Assembly: GCF_020085105.1 (NCBI RefSeq)
Contig: NC_058047.1
Span: forward strand, 14,427,001-14,491,000
Direction of reading: 5' to 3'
DNA from: Siniperca chuatsi
Lineage: Eukaryota; Chordata; Actinopteri; Centrarchiformes; Sinipercidae
DNA length: 64,000 nt
The notes under the pieces were generated by a model. The model searched no databases. It was given only the letters and a program-made list of their open reading frames with translations, and was not told the DNA's origin. Positions 48,501 through 62,100 of the stretch are shown piece by piece. How positions within the stretch are numbered: the first letter of the stretch is position 1; each line of letters starts with the position of its first letter. A program made the translations under genes and the position numbers.

Positions 48501-49345
48501 CAACACTAAAGTAGGTCAAAGGATGATATTATAGGAATAAAGTGCTCTTGGTGTTGTTGTGTTCTTGCTGTGGACTCTCTTTAATCAGATTTTACAGTGA
48601 AATGACATCCCGCTTTTCTTTGTTTAGCTGGTGTGGATTGAAACGCCCACTAACCCCATGATGAAGGTTGTTGACATTAAGGCCTGTTCTGAGTTGGTCC
48701 ACGAACACAACAAAGAAATAGTGGTGGTTGTGGACAACACCTTCATGTCCGCCTATTTCCAGGTGAGAGTGCCAGATGTGCGCTTCACGCTCTTTTGACT
48801 TTTGAAACGGCAGTTTAATAGTTTCCTGCAATCAAATTCCAGTTCACGTGGAAATAAGTCACTCATTAACTCATGTGTTTGTCTTGTACGCTCTTAGCGC
48901 CCCTTGGCTTTAGGAGCTGATATCTGCATGTATTCAGCCACCAAATACATGAACGGTAGGTTATGTACATTTTCCCATTTTACTAACATAAGATTTCTTT
49001 AAAATTTGATACAATCTAAACCAAAAAGTCGGTAGGTTTACAAAAATACATCAGAGTAATGGGGTCACTGTTGGGGGGGAAACAGGTGAGAACCGTTTGT
49101 CAGTTTTTGTGACGAATGAAGAGGATCTGCAGTCTGTAATTTTCACCAGCAAGCACCTCATTATCAGGTTCAGGCTAAGCTAAAACCTGCACGTGATCTA
49201 ATCTACCCAGTCTAATCATACCGTACAACATTTTGGTTGCTATATTCTTAAAATAAAATAACCTTCTTCTCGAAATATTATGAACGTAATTTTCAAATTC
49301 TCAGATTTCTTTTTTTCTCAAGTGGCTCTAATGCTCTGTTGTACA

Positions 49346-49388
<43 letters not shown>

Positions 49389-52300
49389 CAATGAAAGATT
49401 TTGTGCTCCAATATCAACACTTGTAATTTGGACTTTCTTTTTATTCATGTCTTTTGATTAATATTATTATGACAGGTCACAGTGATGTGGTAATGGGTCT
49501 GGTCTCAATGAACCGGGACGATCTGTATGAGCGGCTGAAGTTCCTGCAAAATGGTGAGTAGAAAGAGCAACAAACTACTCTTGTGTTTGTTAGGTACATA
49601 ACACATTCTGACAAAATGCCATTTCATGTTTCGTCAGTCAGTAGCTGCCTTTACAGACTTCAGATATACTGTTCAGTAGAGTAGTGCTGAAACAATAAGT
49701 CAGTTGACAGAAAGTCACTAAATATCTTGATAGTGGATTTAAGTCATTTATCAAGCAAAAAGCCAAACGTTTGCTGGATCCAGTGTTACCAGTTACGTAC
49801 CTGAAATGAGGTGATTTAAGGACACAGATCTCAGAGAGGGAACAGTTCTAGTGTGACATATTCACCTAATGTCTGGCTCTGCCACGCTCAGTATTTGGTG
49901 GACTGGTTATTTCAACCTGACCTACATTCACTCATTAAACAACCAAAACATTTTCCTGAGGCCAATGTTCAGAACCAATTTAAAACCTTTTCAGAAGGAA
50001 GTATTTGTTTATGCTTTTGTTGTTTGCCTGATCTGGGTTTTGGGAGGCTTTGTAACCTCTTTGTTTTTTTCCCCCATGTGATTTTGCCTCGGTTCAGCAC
50101 TGGGCGGTGTACCGTCTCCCTTTGACTGCTTCCTGTGCAACCGAGGACTGAAGACGCTACACCTGCGGATGGAGCGGCACTTCAAGAACGCCATGGCTGC
50201 CGCCAAGTTTCTGGAGGCCGATTCCAGGGTGGAGCGCGTAATCTTCCCAGGTGCCAAAGAGAGGCCTTTCACTGATTTATTACAATCTTTTCATATAATA
50301 GAATAAATTGATATATTAGTATTTGATGTACAGAAGTCTGTACAGTAACAGTAATGTCACACTTTTCCAGTGTTTTACCACTTGACCTCTGTACAAAAAG
50401 TTGCCTTTTTATTTTAAATGTGGTTGTGTCGTTCTGTGCAAAGCCTTACGTCCAAACAAAGAGGGCTCATGAGCAAAAGTTTCATCTTCTCACCAGTAGC
50501 ATGCTGCAGAAAAAGCACAAGGTTGAAACAGACCTTTTCCTTCTTTCATCTTGTTACATCCTGCGGTTTGTTTGTTTTGTTTTTTAATTTTTTTTTATCA
50601 TTGCTTCCAAAGACATCTGCAGCTCCACCTCAAATCTACACCTGCAGCTATTTGAATAGCACTGAACCAAATGAGCAAACACTCCAGGGTTAGAATAAAC
50701 TTGTCATAGCATGTTTGAAGTAACTGTGCCTTTTTACATACTTTCAAAGAACTAGAAACATTCTGTACTCACCACCTGTTTTTTTTTTTTTTTTTTTTTT
50801 TTTTTCATGTTTTCCCTCTCTCGATGCAGGCCTGCCCTCTCACCCCCAGCACGAAGTGATGAAGAGACAATGCACTGGATGTCCGGGGATGATCACCTTC
50901 TACATTAAAGGGAAACTCGAGAATGCCACCACCTTCCTCAGTAACCTCAAAGTAATTTGGCAGGAAACTTTTTTTTATTTGATCTGGACTGTTTAGTTTT
51001 GTGTTTTGCAAGTGTTGTGAGGCTGGAGGGGCTTTTGCAGAATGACTGGAGCCGATTCCCAGACTGACAAGACACTTGAAAAACTACTTCAATACCACAA
51101 CTATGAGTGCTTTAGTGAAACACTAAAGTCCTACTTGCAGGCATTTCCTGGTGGGGGCTTTTGACGTTTTAATCTGTCCAGTAGAACAGCTGCTGTCCAG
51201 AGGTGAAACGAAAATTAAAATGTTTTACCCAAGAAAAATATGATGCGGACATGATGTTGCAGTAATGCATTCTGAAAATTTTAGGATTGACGTAAAACTG
51301 AAGTTGCACTCAAAAATGTTTTTGAGTAAATCCCACTTGAAATTTGTATCCTCAACAAACAGACAGCTCATTATGTTAGTTTCATGCTGTTTAGTTTAAA
51401 CAGCTTTTTATTTAATGTAATAAAGCCTCAGCATTGATAAGTGGCTCATATTGTCACAAGAGGACCAGATTATATTTTGCTGTATATGATAGATATACTC
51501 CGAATACTCACTGTTTATGTTTGAAAATGATCCAAACCACAAAATGTAAACAAAGAATATGACCATGGTTTGGGTAGTTTCTGTAGGTTTCTTATCATTA
51601 TTTGTGCACATTATTTATGTCCTGCACTATGTTTCAATACATGTCTTCTGCTGTCTTCTTATTTCAGATGTTTGCAGTAGCTGAGAGTCTTGGTGGTTAC
51701 GAAAGTTTAGCAGAACATCCGTAAGTATCCCTGCAGAATTTTACTCTGAACAGAGTTATTATACGTACATTATTTTGGTACAGTGTTGACTTTTGACATT
51801 CAAAAAGACTGTGATTAGAAAAACAAGGGGCCTGTAAAACATGACAGAAATTAACATTACAGAAATAGTAGTACAGTTAAATAATCCAAATTATAACTTG
51901 AACGTGCAAGTAAAACTGAAACTTTCAGTAACTGTAATCTATGATGTAATGTAACAAATAGCACCACAAGGGGGCAGTGGAGATCAAGAAAAGAAATCCC
52001 TATCAGTCTCTCACAGATTTTAATTGAGATACTTTATTTCCATGAAAGTCTGCTCTAATCTCTATTAAAACAGCAGGATGTTTTTCTGTATATGGCTCAT
52101 ATGTAAGTGGCACTGTCCTCCATCATAATTTAGGGCGATTATGACTCATGCGTCAGTGCCAGAAAAAGAGAGGAATGTCCTGGGGATCAGTGACACACTG
52201 ATCCGGCTCTCTGTGGGACTGGAAGATGAGGCCGATATCATTGAAGACCTGGATCAAGCTCTGACTGCTGCTGTAAGTAACATCCAACACTGGAGTACCA

Positions 52301-55300
52301 GATAGTCCTTCAAACCAGTACGGTTTCTTATCAACCAAAATCAAGTGGTAAAATGGTGACACCAAGTTTGTGGGAGACTGGAATTGTTTTCAGCTCTCTC
52401 AGTAAGTGTTGGGAACCAAAATGTCCCCTCCTGTTTCCAAAGAAGGAATCAACAGGCCTGAGAAAGTTATGCTTTTCTGCTGAACACTAATTAGTTTGTC
52501 AGAAATTGTCAGGGAGTTTTGATCTCCACAGAATAACCTACAGAACAACCAAGATGACTCAGGTGCGTTTTGGTGCCTTGTTCTTTAAAATCAGATCTGG
52601 TCAGAGCCTGGACATAACTCAGTCAAATCTGAACACACAGACATGATACACATATTTTTAGATTCATTGTGACTTACACTTCCGTAGGCGACCTTTGTGA
52701 TGATTATTATTATTATTATAAACATCCATAAGTCCGCTTAGAAATCATAGCACTAGTATCAGTAGAATCAAAGATGCTCTTTATAACTGCAGAATCTGCC
52801 TGAGAATCATCATGTTTTCTTCAGTATCAAAGTAATCCAGTGATAGTTCAGTTGAGTTAGAGTTTTAATGGTGCCAATTTGCCAAAATGTAAACATATAT
52901 AACTATAGACTAAATATACAGCCTACAGCACAACTTGCTGTCTCCATAGCAATATTATACTTCCTCTTTACACCCTCCAAAGGATTATGGATACTGTAGT
53001 TCCAAACCTTAATGCGTGATTATCTATCAAATAGGAGTAAGACAAATAGTAACAATGAGAGTGAAAAAACATAACAAACAAACAAACACAATGAGGGACT
53101 ACACCGTCAAACAAACACAAAAACCCCCCATTTATATCAACTTTTTTATGTACTATGCACAGTCTTGATTTTGTCTGAGGGGGGAACCCACAGTGTCAGA
53201 CTTTGAAAACCCCTGCCCTATACAAATTAACTTCTAGAAAATAATTGTTTTCCTGCAAGTTGCACTATTTGTAAATGTTGAAAATATTGAAAATGTCCAT
53301 GATTCATTCTTTATTGTCCTCTACTTGTTTTCACAGTCTGTAGAAAAGTAACATTCAAAACAAGATATAAATAAACAAGAAACATTACAAGAACACAAGT
53401 TTATTACAGTGTGTCCAGGCTATTTAAAGCACGTATAGCTAAGGACACAAAACTCCTCCCAAAGCGTGTGTTTTTGCAGACTGGTTGTCTGTGTCTGCGG
53501 CCAGAGGGGAGGAGGGTGAAGCATGGGTGGAGGGGGTGGCAGGGGTCGTGTGCTATGGTCAGTGCTTTGCAAGTGGTGGCAGTGTCACTGAGGGCCGGCA
53601 GGTTGGGAGTGGCGAGACCATTTGATCATACTGTGTTTGTAAATGAAAAACCCTGCCATCTAGCTTTGTGGTCATGGACTGCATTTTAACATGGAAATGT
53701 CTGTGTTCTCGACACTAAATGGGAGAGTTGCCTAACAGAAAATCTCACAAAAATGATTGGTATTAAGTACTCCACAATCTTTCTACTCCACCACAGCTCG
53801 CTTTATGGTTTGAATGCTGTGAAAGAGATCCAGACGCCACACGTGTGACTGACTAATGATTAATCAGAGAATAAATGCAACCATGCCTCTGTGTACTGGT
53901 GCATTCAAGTTTCCAGGTAAATTATTTTTAGGAATCTTCCTAAAAATCAGAGTGGATTATTTTAATTTATAACATCTAAGAAACTGTTCCTTCTTAGAGT
54001 CGAAACCAGGCAAGCTGCCACTTGTTTACTTTCAAGGCACATTTCCAAGCACACAAAAAACTACACATTTGACCTGTATAGTGCAGAATAAGGCACACCA
54101 GTCAAAATGAAGACAAATCCGGCCTGGAGAAGAAGTGGAAATTGTCTTGGGAACATTTAGGGAGAGCCAGGCCAGGAAGCGTTGCAGACCAGGATTGAGT
54201 TAGGTATGCAGGGGTTGCATGCTGTGCACTTTGTAGAGGGCTGTGGTGAATCCACCCATCCCATAAACCGCCTCTCCCTGCGGCACGACAAAATTCATAA
54301 TGCACTGTGAGGTTTCTGTATGCTAAATCTGAGGATAGCCCTGGGCTAAGAGTTGACCCTGGGATAACTTAGCCCCTTTTCACAAACACAATGTTAACCC
54401 ACGGATTCACACTGCACTTCTACTAGCCCTGGGTTAAATGCCCGTTGAAACACGTGACTCATGTTTACATTCTGCTTACTTTAGCCCTGTTTCACATTGG
54501 CATCTTTTAGCCCCTAGTTTAGTCGATTCTCGGGGGATAACCCCGCAACCTCAGGGCTAACCCTGCTCCGGAGCCCTAGGCTAAAGTCAGGGTTAGCCCA
54601 CTTTGGATTGTGCCAGTGTGAAAGCTTTCTTAGAAGAAGATGGTTCTAAGAAAGCTTTAAGCCCTAGGCTGAGTGCAGTGTGAAAAGCCCTATATTTTTG
54701 CTGCAGTCTGGGGTAAGTCCCTCTCAATGCAGTCCACTGGGAATATTCCTCCATTTGCACTTGCTCAGCAAATTCCAGACAGTTATATATTATTTATATA
54801 TAATCTCACAAAGTCACTCTCCTTTGTATTACCCCATTAAAGTATGACAAATGTTTATAGATTCTCACAAACATGCTCATATCTCATAAATACTTGAAGT
54901 TGATTTATTAGCTGCATGCTTTTTCTCAGTATTTTTGCTGTGGAAAAAATTCTAACTATTTCCACTTAGGAGACCAACAGATGGCTCATCAGAAGTACTG
55001 CGATGTTCCCAGAAGCCACTTTCAAGTTCACTGCCCAGTTTCAGCTTTTCTCACCTCTGTGCACCGTTGCCCCTCAGATCTGGCATCTGCATTTTTTATC
55101 ACATCTCTCTGCTCGAACGGCTGGTGTCGACATCTGAGGTTTTATTACACCTCTGTAATGCGGCTGAGGTTTTAGCAAACACACAGTATTTTGATTGAAT
55201 CATTGTTTTTCTTTCCAGTGTGGAAGGTTTATGGATGTGTATTTCGTATTATGCATACATGTGTTGAGAAAACGTGAAGACCCAAGTTGGTTGAGATTTT

Positions 55301-56019
55301 ATCACATTAAAACTGTATTAACTGAACTCTAGTGTGCTGGTTTTGAATGATTCACTACTAATTCACTCCCACCTGCCGACTGCTTTACCATCAGTAGGGA
55401 ATTTGAGTTTCCTAAAAACCCTTTTTGCCACCTCATGCAACCGTATCGTGCATGACGGCCTGCACCTCCTCTCCTCAGGATTCAGATAATGTCTCTGAAT
55501 CTCTCTGCTGCCCATCTGTAGCAAATGGAAACTAAATGGAGACAAATATCTCTAATGACTGTCTGTAGTCCCGGGAAAAGGCACCGCTGATGGGTGAAGC
55601 GTTTAATTGGATGGGGCATCAGGTCAGATTGTGGTAGGCGGTTAAATTTCCGGTCAAGTGTCCTCATCCTAGGGTTAGTTTTGAATCACAAACTTGGCTG
55701 TTGGTTAATCATTTGGAACTCTCCAATGGGTTGATGCCATTTATAGTGTTGTTGCTGTAAAATACTGGGTCTGTGGCGTTTTATTGACCGGCTTTCTCTG
55801 TGGTGGGCTCTCTGTTAATCTGCTTTTGACTTGCCTTTATCGCAGACATTTTGGCATCCCGTGTCAGCTCATCAAGCAAAGAGAGGAGGAATGACTGCAT
55901 GGATTGTGCTCCTTTTTGTTTGTTCCAAAACTGGCTTACTGTACTGTACTGTGTGGATAATACAGAGTATTGATTTCATGGGTCAATTTTTTCTTTTCCA
56001 GCATCCAAAGAAGAAGTGA
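45582..56019 (+). CDS. cth: Cystathionine gamma-lyase, 409 aa, 12 coding exons
   Basis: Coding exons: 45582-45767, 47914-47995, 48173-48268, 48401-48510, 48628-48762, 48898-48955, 49476-49553, 50098-50250, 50830-50951, 51668-51720, 52134-52272, 56002-56019 (1230 nt, all GT-AG, phases close). It is a PLP enzyme of the Cys/Met-metabolism family: the last transsulfuration step (cystathionine to cysteine, 2-oxobutyrate and ammonia) and a source of H2S in the cytosol. Visible active-site residues are Y66 and R68 (FEYSRSGNPTRN), Y120 (DDVYGGTNRYF), D194 (VVDNTFMS), the PLP lysine K219 (MYSATKYMNGHSDVVMG) and R382 (DTLIRLSVGLED). These match human Y60, R62, Y114, D187, K212 and R375; the offset is a longer N-terminus plus one inserted residue before D194. 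Human is 405 aa. The last exon adds only HPKKK after a 3.7-kb intron. Nothing suggests loss of activity. Confidence 0.97.
46052..46150 (-). repeat. LINE-tail-like fragment with (GGAT/GATA) microsatellite
   Basis: TGGATGAATAGATGGATGGA followed by TAGATATAGGACTTTATTAA is the reverse of a common teleost LINE 3' tail with its tetranucleotide tail. It lies in cth intron 1. The rest of intron 1 (45768-47913) shows nothing I can support. Confidence 0.4.
49349..49385. repeat. (AC)n microsatellite
   Basis: About 18 uninterrupted AC units in cth intron 6, roughly 90 bp upstream of exon 7. Confidence 0.9.
49690..49790. repeat. Dispersed repeat fragment
   Basis: GCTGAAACAATAAGTCAGTT and AAGTCATTTATCAAGCAAAA match the left part of the 37441-type repeat, in cth intron 7. 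Confidence 0.4.
51964..51976 (+). promoter_or_regulatory. CTCF-like core CCACAAGGGGGCA
   Basis: It matches 12 of 13 positions of the CTCF core and sits in CACCACAAGGGGGCAGTGG, in cth intron 10. The orientation is the same as for the sites at 16610 and 18031. Confidence 0.4.
53330..53640. repeat. Probable dispersed repeat in cth intron 11
   Basis: It contains an 'AAGGACACAAAACTCCTCCC, AAGCGTGTGTTTTTGCA' block and a frame reading AKDTKLLPKRVFLQTGCLCL, a phrase I associate with a dispersed teleost repeat. Family and ends are uncertain. Confidence 0.3.
54371..54691. repeat. Candidate MITE with inverted ends and internal hairpin
   Basis: AGCCCCTTTTCACA (54371-54384) and TGTGAAAAGCCC (54679-54690) are inverted. 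The interior has repeated TTAGCCCTGGGCTAA-like blocks. A perfect 15-bp stem AAAGCTTTCTTAGAA / TTCTAAGAAAGCTTT with an 8-nt loop lies at 54621-54658. No target duplication was found. Confidence 0.4.
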
Positions 56020-57880
56020 AATGTCTTCAGGGCGTCCCCGAGGCTCGGGCTGAAGGCCGGAGGTACCGAAAGTAAATCATCGCAAATCAACATTTGGTAC
56101 CTCAGTTCAGCGCACAAACTGCAGAGATTCACCTATCAGGGAACAACTTAAAGAATACAAATCTTGCTATCTGTGAACAATTAACACAAATGTTACATGC
56201 AAATCTTTTTGATGCCTATTTTAACATCAGTTGTAATCTTATTTATCTTATGCAGATTTTGCTTTATTTGTATGTGTTTCGTTTTAATTTAGTTTTGTTT
56301 GGAAGGCTTTAATGGGGCATAGTCCTTTTTAGTCAAAATTGATATGAACAGTATGAGTTTCTACAAGAAAAACACCCAACACAGTAATTTCTGTGTAATC
56401 CTGCTATAAAAACCTGTGTACTTCAGGTTGCATTTATTACAGTTAGTAGATCTGCAGATGTAATCTGTATTAATAATTTCCTGATTCTAAGTGGCATAAA
56501 AGTTAATGAATTCTAATTAGTCAGACTAACTAGACTCATACAGGCAAAGCTAATGTCCAAAAGTCAGAAAAAATGTTTCTATATTTTTCTCTTCACTGTC
56601 AACATCTGCTCAAAGATTTTAGAGGCACTGCAGAACCATGTAAATCCATGAATGAAGAACAAACAATATCTCCATTCAAAAATGATAAATAGAAATGTGC
56701 GTATTTGGTGGCAGAAGCACAAGAAAACTAGATACCAGTTTTGTTTGACTAGCAGAATTTCTCAGCAATGACAAGTGTTTTGTTTTTTTAGTAACAAGTA
56801 AAGGCTGTTACAGGAGTATTTATCAGAATACCTTTATGTATGTTCTTGAACTCAAGTCAAAGCATTTGGGCCGATGGCAAAAGCAAAATGGACTCACATG
56901 GTTTTTATCTGTGCAGAGAAAAAGGTCTCATTCGGGCACTCCCTCTTTCTGCTCAAGCATACGCTTCATTTGGGACAGACCACTCGGGCTCAATGTCATT
57001 TATGTAACTGACAAATCCATTAAAATCAGTTTGCAGTATGTGTCTCTCACTTCCTCTCAACTGTACAAACACGAGCAGTGTAATTGTGAGTTCAGCTTCA
57101 GTAACCGTAGCAAGTCGATACACAACATTCAATTTAGCCTGGATAGTGGCAGGCTGCACACTGGGGTTTTAGCTGATGGATCAAATGAGCTAGTTGGCAT
57201 CCTAATGACCACACCATCAATAACATTTCCACAAGGAGACTGAAGTTTTCGGTTCTCTGTAGAAGACCGGTTATCTTTTAAAGGTTTTGGTTCACTGGGA
57301 CTTTAATTTCTTGTTACCTCCTACCCTGTAATGGGTTTTACACCTCTGAGGAATCAGCCATTAATATTTTGTGTAAGCCTTAATACCTCTCAAATCTCTG
57401 CTAAAGGCTGATGTGATAATTTAGCAACCACAAACACTGCCTCAGAGGACTTTATGAAACCTGGCACGTTCAGTTAGATTGTATAGATTCTGGGGAAGTG
57501 GTGCTCTAAATGGAAACAGGATTGGGGGAGGCTCTGCATTAAAAGTAGAGGTGCTACTGAGGCGTTATATATACATATTCAGCTCCCAACACTCGCAGCC
57601 TTGACTCGTGGTGGATCTTGTCACAGTGTGTGGTTAGACTTTCCTACAAAACATTGTCATTCAGTGCAGGTTTTCAGTGTCTGTCAGCTCCCTTCAGTCA
57701 GCCAGGGCCTTTTTTTGGAGAACACATCTCCATCAGATGAGTCTCAAACATGGATAAAAGTCTTTGACAACACAATGAAGTGGAAGCATGAGAGGTTATG
57801 ATGTGGCTTTGTGGGCTTTCAGTGTTTATTTTACCAATATGACTATGGAATTACATTCACTGCTAAATAAAGTGTGCTAT
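56020..57880 (+). other. cth: Probable cth 3' UTR
   Basis: Sequence after the cth stop (TGA 56017-56019). ATTAAA variants occur at 57019 and 57538, and the first canonical AATAAA is at 57866-57871. Which one is used cannot be decided from sequence. The 135-codon open frame at 56836-57243 in this region is not recognised as a protein. Confidence 0.4.
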
Positions 57881-59034
57881 CACCAGTTTAAACAAACTAT
57901 GTGGAAAGAGTCTTCAATATAAACAAAGTGGCTGTTGTGACTCCTAATGTGTGGTTTTAATCTGTTTCATCACAGTTGCGAGGGGGGGCCATCTGCACTT
58001 CATCACATCTGAAGTCATAGATGACATTCAAGTATGCAAATCTGTAGATATGGGTTTAGAGTTCAGCAACTTGCTGTGTCAGTGACTGCGACCTCAAACA
58101 TGGCAGCAAGCAGCAGCAGTTTGAAACATTGAGTTGGGTTCCCAGAAATCCTGTGAAGTGACATAAACTGCAAACAACACGGTCATGTCTGGACAGTGTG
58201 AACTACAATATATTACCAAAAGATTCCAAAGAGATGAGAGAGGTGAGTCCTGCTTTCTCTGGATAAAGTGCTGACTTAGTTACTGCTATTAAGAAGAAGG
58301 TTTAGAGACACCAGGAAGTCACTGCTCCCAGCCAAAGAGCACATAACGCCACGTAAAACCACAACTTCCCTTTTTACACATCAGTTTTTTGTATGAATTA
58401 ATTAATTTAACATCTGTCTGCAAGACTCCAAAAGGAATCCCTAACTAGTTCACTTCCTAATTGCATTTCATTTTCACATGTTTGAAAAAGGAGTGATGCT
58501 CTACTAAGCACTTCAGCAACACACTATTAAGCTGTAGCCTACATCTTCTCCAGCATTGATGCGCAATAGAGTGCTGTGTGCGTGCGTACCTGCTGTTGCA
58601 AACCGAATCATCAGTCGAGAAGCCCTCGAATCGACTCACATTTTGTCAGTTTAATAACAGCACTTTTAATTTTTTAAACAAATCTTGTCTCAAAATTACC
58701 TGAACTATAAAACTACAGTAACTGTGATGGAAATAAAAAGGGGGGAGGGAAACTAAAGGCAGCGTGAATGGTTTCTGTTTGCTGGACTGACTCTGAATAT
58801 CATGATTCGGGTACAGCCCTAATTATCATTGTTTTGTTAATTTATTTAAACAAAATAAGCTTTAACTGATATTTTGATATCTGTCCTGTCATGATTTTAA
58901 CGTGCCAAAAATATGCCAAAATTATAATGCTGCACTACCAAGTAGGTAGTGATTACTGGGCAATAAACATTAATTTAGTGGTCAAAAGACATTTAGATGT
59001 TAAAATTAAACTTAATGTAAAGTTAAAAAGTAAT

Positions 59035-59126
59035 TGCTCTTGGTGGGAATTGTTGGGTCTCTGTAAATAATATTATAAAGAGTACGGTCTAGACCTGCTC
59101 TATAACTTCTATTATGAACTGGAACT
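59035..59126 (+). mobile_element. Retroposon 3'-end fragment (third copy)
   Basis: GGTGGGAATTGTTGGGTCTC, ATAATATTATAAAGAGTACG and GTCTAGACCTGCTCTATAAC match the copies at 8371-8537 and 9144-9266. The AATAAA tail is missing. Confidence 0.65.
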
Positions 59127-62100
59127 AAATTTGGTGAAAAGTTAAAATTTTTTAGTTGCTTGGGTTACTTAAATCCATTGTGTCAACAGCATTTGAACAA
59201 ATGTATTTCAATGTGTAGTTAGAACCTGCTTGATAGTAATTTGAATGCTGTTATAGCAATGGTTATAAGTGACTAAAGTATCTAAAAACTTCACTTTTCA
59301 ACCAAATTTAGTCCAGTCTAGAAAACTCGATCTGTTGATGAAGATCATGTGATTCGATCAAAAGCTCCAGAACAGCTATTACATGGACATTGTGGAGCGA
59401 TTGTTTTCTCACATTTAGTCCAGTTTTAACCTAGATGTCTAGATGTCTTTTGACCTGTAAAACACCAAATTCATGCTTACTGGTTGAGCTCAATTGGTAC
59501 GTTGCTTTGATGGTGATTCTGTCTCTCAAAAAGAGTTTATTTTTGTAACTTGTCTCTAGACCACATGCCCAACCAGAACAATAAAACATCTAATCCTGAG
59601 GTTTAGTTAAGTAAATCTGTATCTGATCAGGGAGTAGACCATTTGGCCTGATGACATAACGAGCAATCCCTGAACCCATTAACTCTCTCCCACATTAACC
59701 AGTTTGTTTGCAGGGAGGAGAGACCTGAGATTAAACAGCAACAGTATGTCATGTGTGTACTGTGTTTTATTGTCCATGTAAATTACTGTGGGTAAGCGAG
59801 AAGGTAAATAAACATGTTTTGTAGTTGATTGGTCTGGTTGTGTATTTTCAGTGTTACAAATGCCAAAATATGCATATTGTCCTTTAATGTATTAGCCCTT
59901 AAAATTAAAGCATACAGAAGTAGTAGATTGAATGAGACAACCAAATGAACCAAACAAAAAAAGACTCCAGTGTAGCTGACCTTCAGAGTATTACACTTCA
60001 TGCACAGTGTCATGTTATATGGCTTAGTTGAAATAGACGTCCACATTTATGTTCATTTTTATAGCATGTGCGCCATGCTTTGTTCGTTATAAATGGTCCT
60101 GCAGCCCTGAATGTCATTTCTTGCCAGCTCTCACACTGAGATACTGTAAACACAGAGTTTAATCTCACACTTGACGTGGTTTGTAGGAAAGTTAAAAAGG
60201 ACAGGAAATTGTCCATAATTTTCTAGAATAATTCTTTTGGTATTGTACAAGAGGGTGATTTAGCTCTTCATTCCTTTTTGTGGATTTGAGAGTCCAATAA
60301 TAAGTGAACAACAGTGGACAATAAAGAGGCCTTACTGAAGTCCAATCTACAGTGTCAGGTGTACAGAAAACGATAATTACATGTCACTCAACCACGCTGA
60401 AAAGGGAAAAAAACATAATTAGTCCTGTATTGATTTTACATGTCAATTTTGCTGCTGTTCTGGGAAAACTAGAAACAGGAAGGACAGCAGCGGTTGTTGA
60501 TCTTGTAAGTGGATAGTTATGTCAACCTATTTATACCCACAACTGAACTGCAACGAGGTCAGTGACCAGAAAATATACATTTTTGGAAATTTGTACTGTT
60601 TCTCTGTAATATGACTCACAGTCAGTAGATGTTGTCTGCTGAAACACTGCTGCCATTAAATATAATGATGTTAAGGCTGGAAGCGAAAAACCATTACCTG
60701 CAGGGCAGAAGATATGATCAAATGTCATCAAATGGCTGAAATAAATGTTTTAATGCCAAATCTTAAAAAACATACTGACTCATCACTAGCTCTCACCAGC
60801 ATTTTATCTTCAAGATAAAATTCAGATGATATGGCCACTGAACAAACTGATAGATTTACTGAACATCTACTATTAGATTAGGTTAGCAGAGGTGTAAATA
60901 AAGGTAGAGCACCTGCTTTGCCCACATGACAGCCAGCCTTAATTGTCTGCATCCTTGTTACAGTAGATATTGATCAGGGCTGCAGCACAGACCAGTGGCT
61001 TTAAAATTAAAAAGGTCAGGCTGGCAGGACACAGATCTACCAGAACAATGAAATTGTGCTTACATTTGCACCATTTGGCGGACACTTCTATCCATATTGA
61101 GTACAGAGTTCATAAATCTTTGGAATGAGCCATCTCAGCGAATTTTAAAGCCATACAGCAGGGCAGACAACTCAAGGAAAGTTGCCTTGTTCCATTTTCA
61201 AAAATTTCAAAGTCAGGCTTAGAAAATATCAGATACGTACATATTTTGACACATGGCTCCACTCCTTAATATACTTAGACACAGAGAACAAATTGACAGA
61301 CTTCAGCATGTAGCTATTATATACAGGCAAGAGCTGGACAACAGACTATACAGTATATAAGCAGATCAACTTGTTACTATGTACTGTACATACAGGGTTG
61401 CGGTACAGGAAGAGCAAGAGTGTAGGTAGCGCAAAGAATTACGGAATATAATAAGTTTAAATAAGTGGTTTTATGTGCATGTATTGAGAGTATGACAATG
61501 AAAAGATATCATATTTATCATATATTGCACAGTATTTGTTACACTATAATATATTGTACAGTAAAAACTAGGAGGAAAATTAACTTCCATGGGCTCTTGA
61601 ATTTTGAAAACATCAGCGTACGTCGTCATTGAACAACTCATTAACTTAATACCACTTAATACGTCGTAAGAGGCTTTTTCAAACGGATTCACACACCATG
61701 AACACAGTAAACAAAACTCCATTTGAAGGTACCATACACATTCATCTGACCATACGTTATAAAACTGGAAAGACTGCATGATCTCTGAGAAATGCAATGC
61801 AGAAACACCACAGCGGCAAAGATATCACCATACAAAAAATAAGAAGACAACAATGTTGCAAATAAAAGACTAACAAAACAAAAAGAAAAGAAAAGGTGAA
61901 AATCCCTTGTAGGACAAGAGAGTGTGTGTTTGTGTGCATGGGTGCCCATTTACGTACAGATAAGTTAGTGCTTGTATGCTTCATGTCTCTGTATGTGAAC
62001 ACTGGTGAGGGTGCACTGTAGCTATACTGTATCTGATGTGGAGGCTCACCATGTCACGCAAAGGTCAATACATATGTTCTTTACTTGGGGTTAAAATCTG

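Noticed and set aside
56836..57243. 135-codon open frame after the cth stop
   Set aside because: No recognisable domain, lies in the probable 3' UTR, and the length is unremarkable for the six frames of 64 kb.
60801..60821. AT-rich palindrome ATTTTATCTT-C-AAGATAAAAT
   Set aside because: Short and AT-rich; such palindromes are common by chance in this composition.
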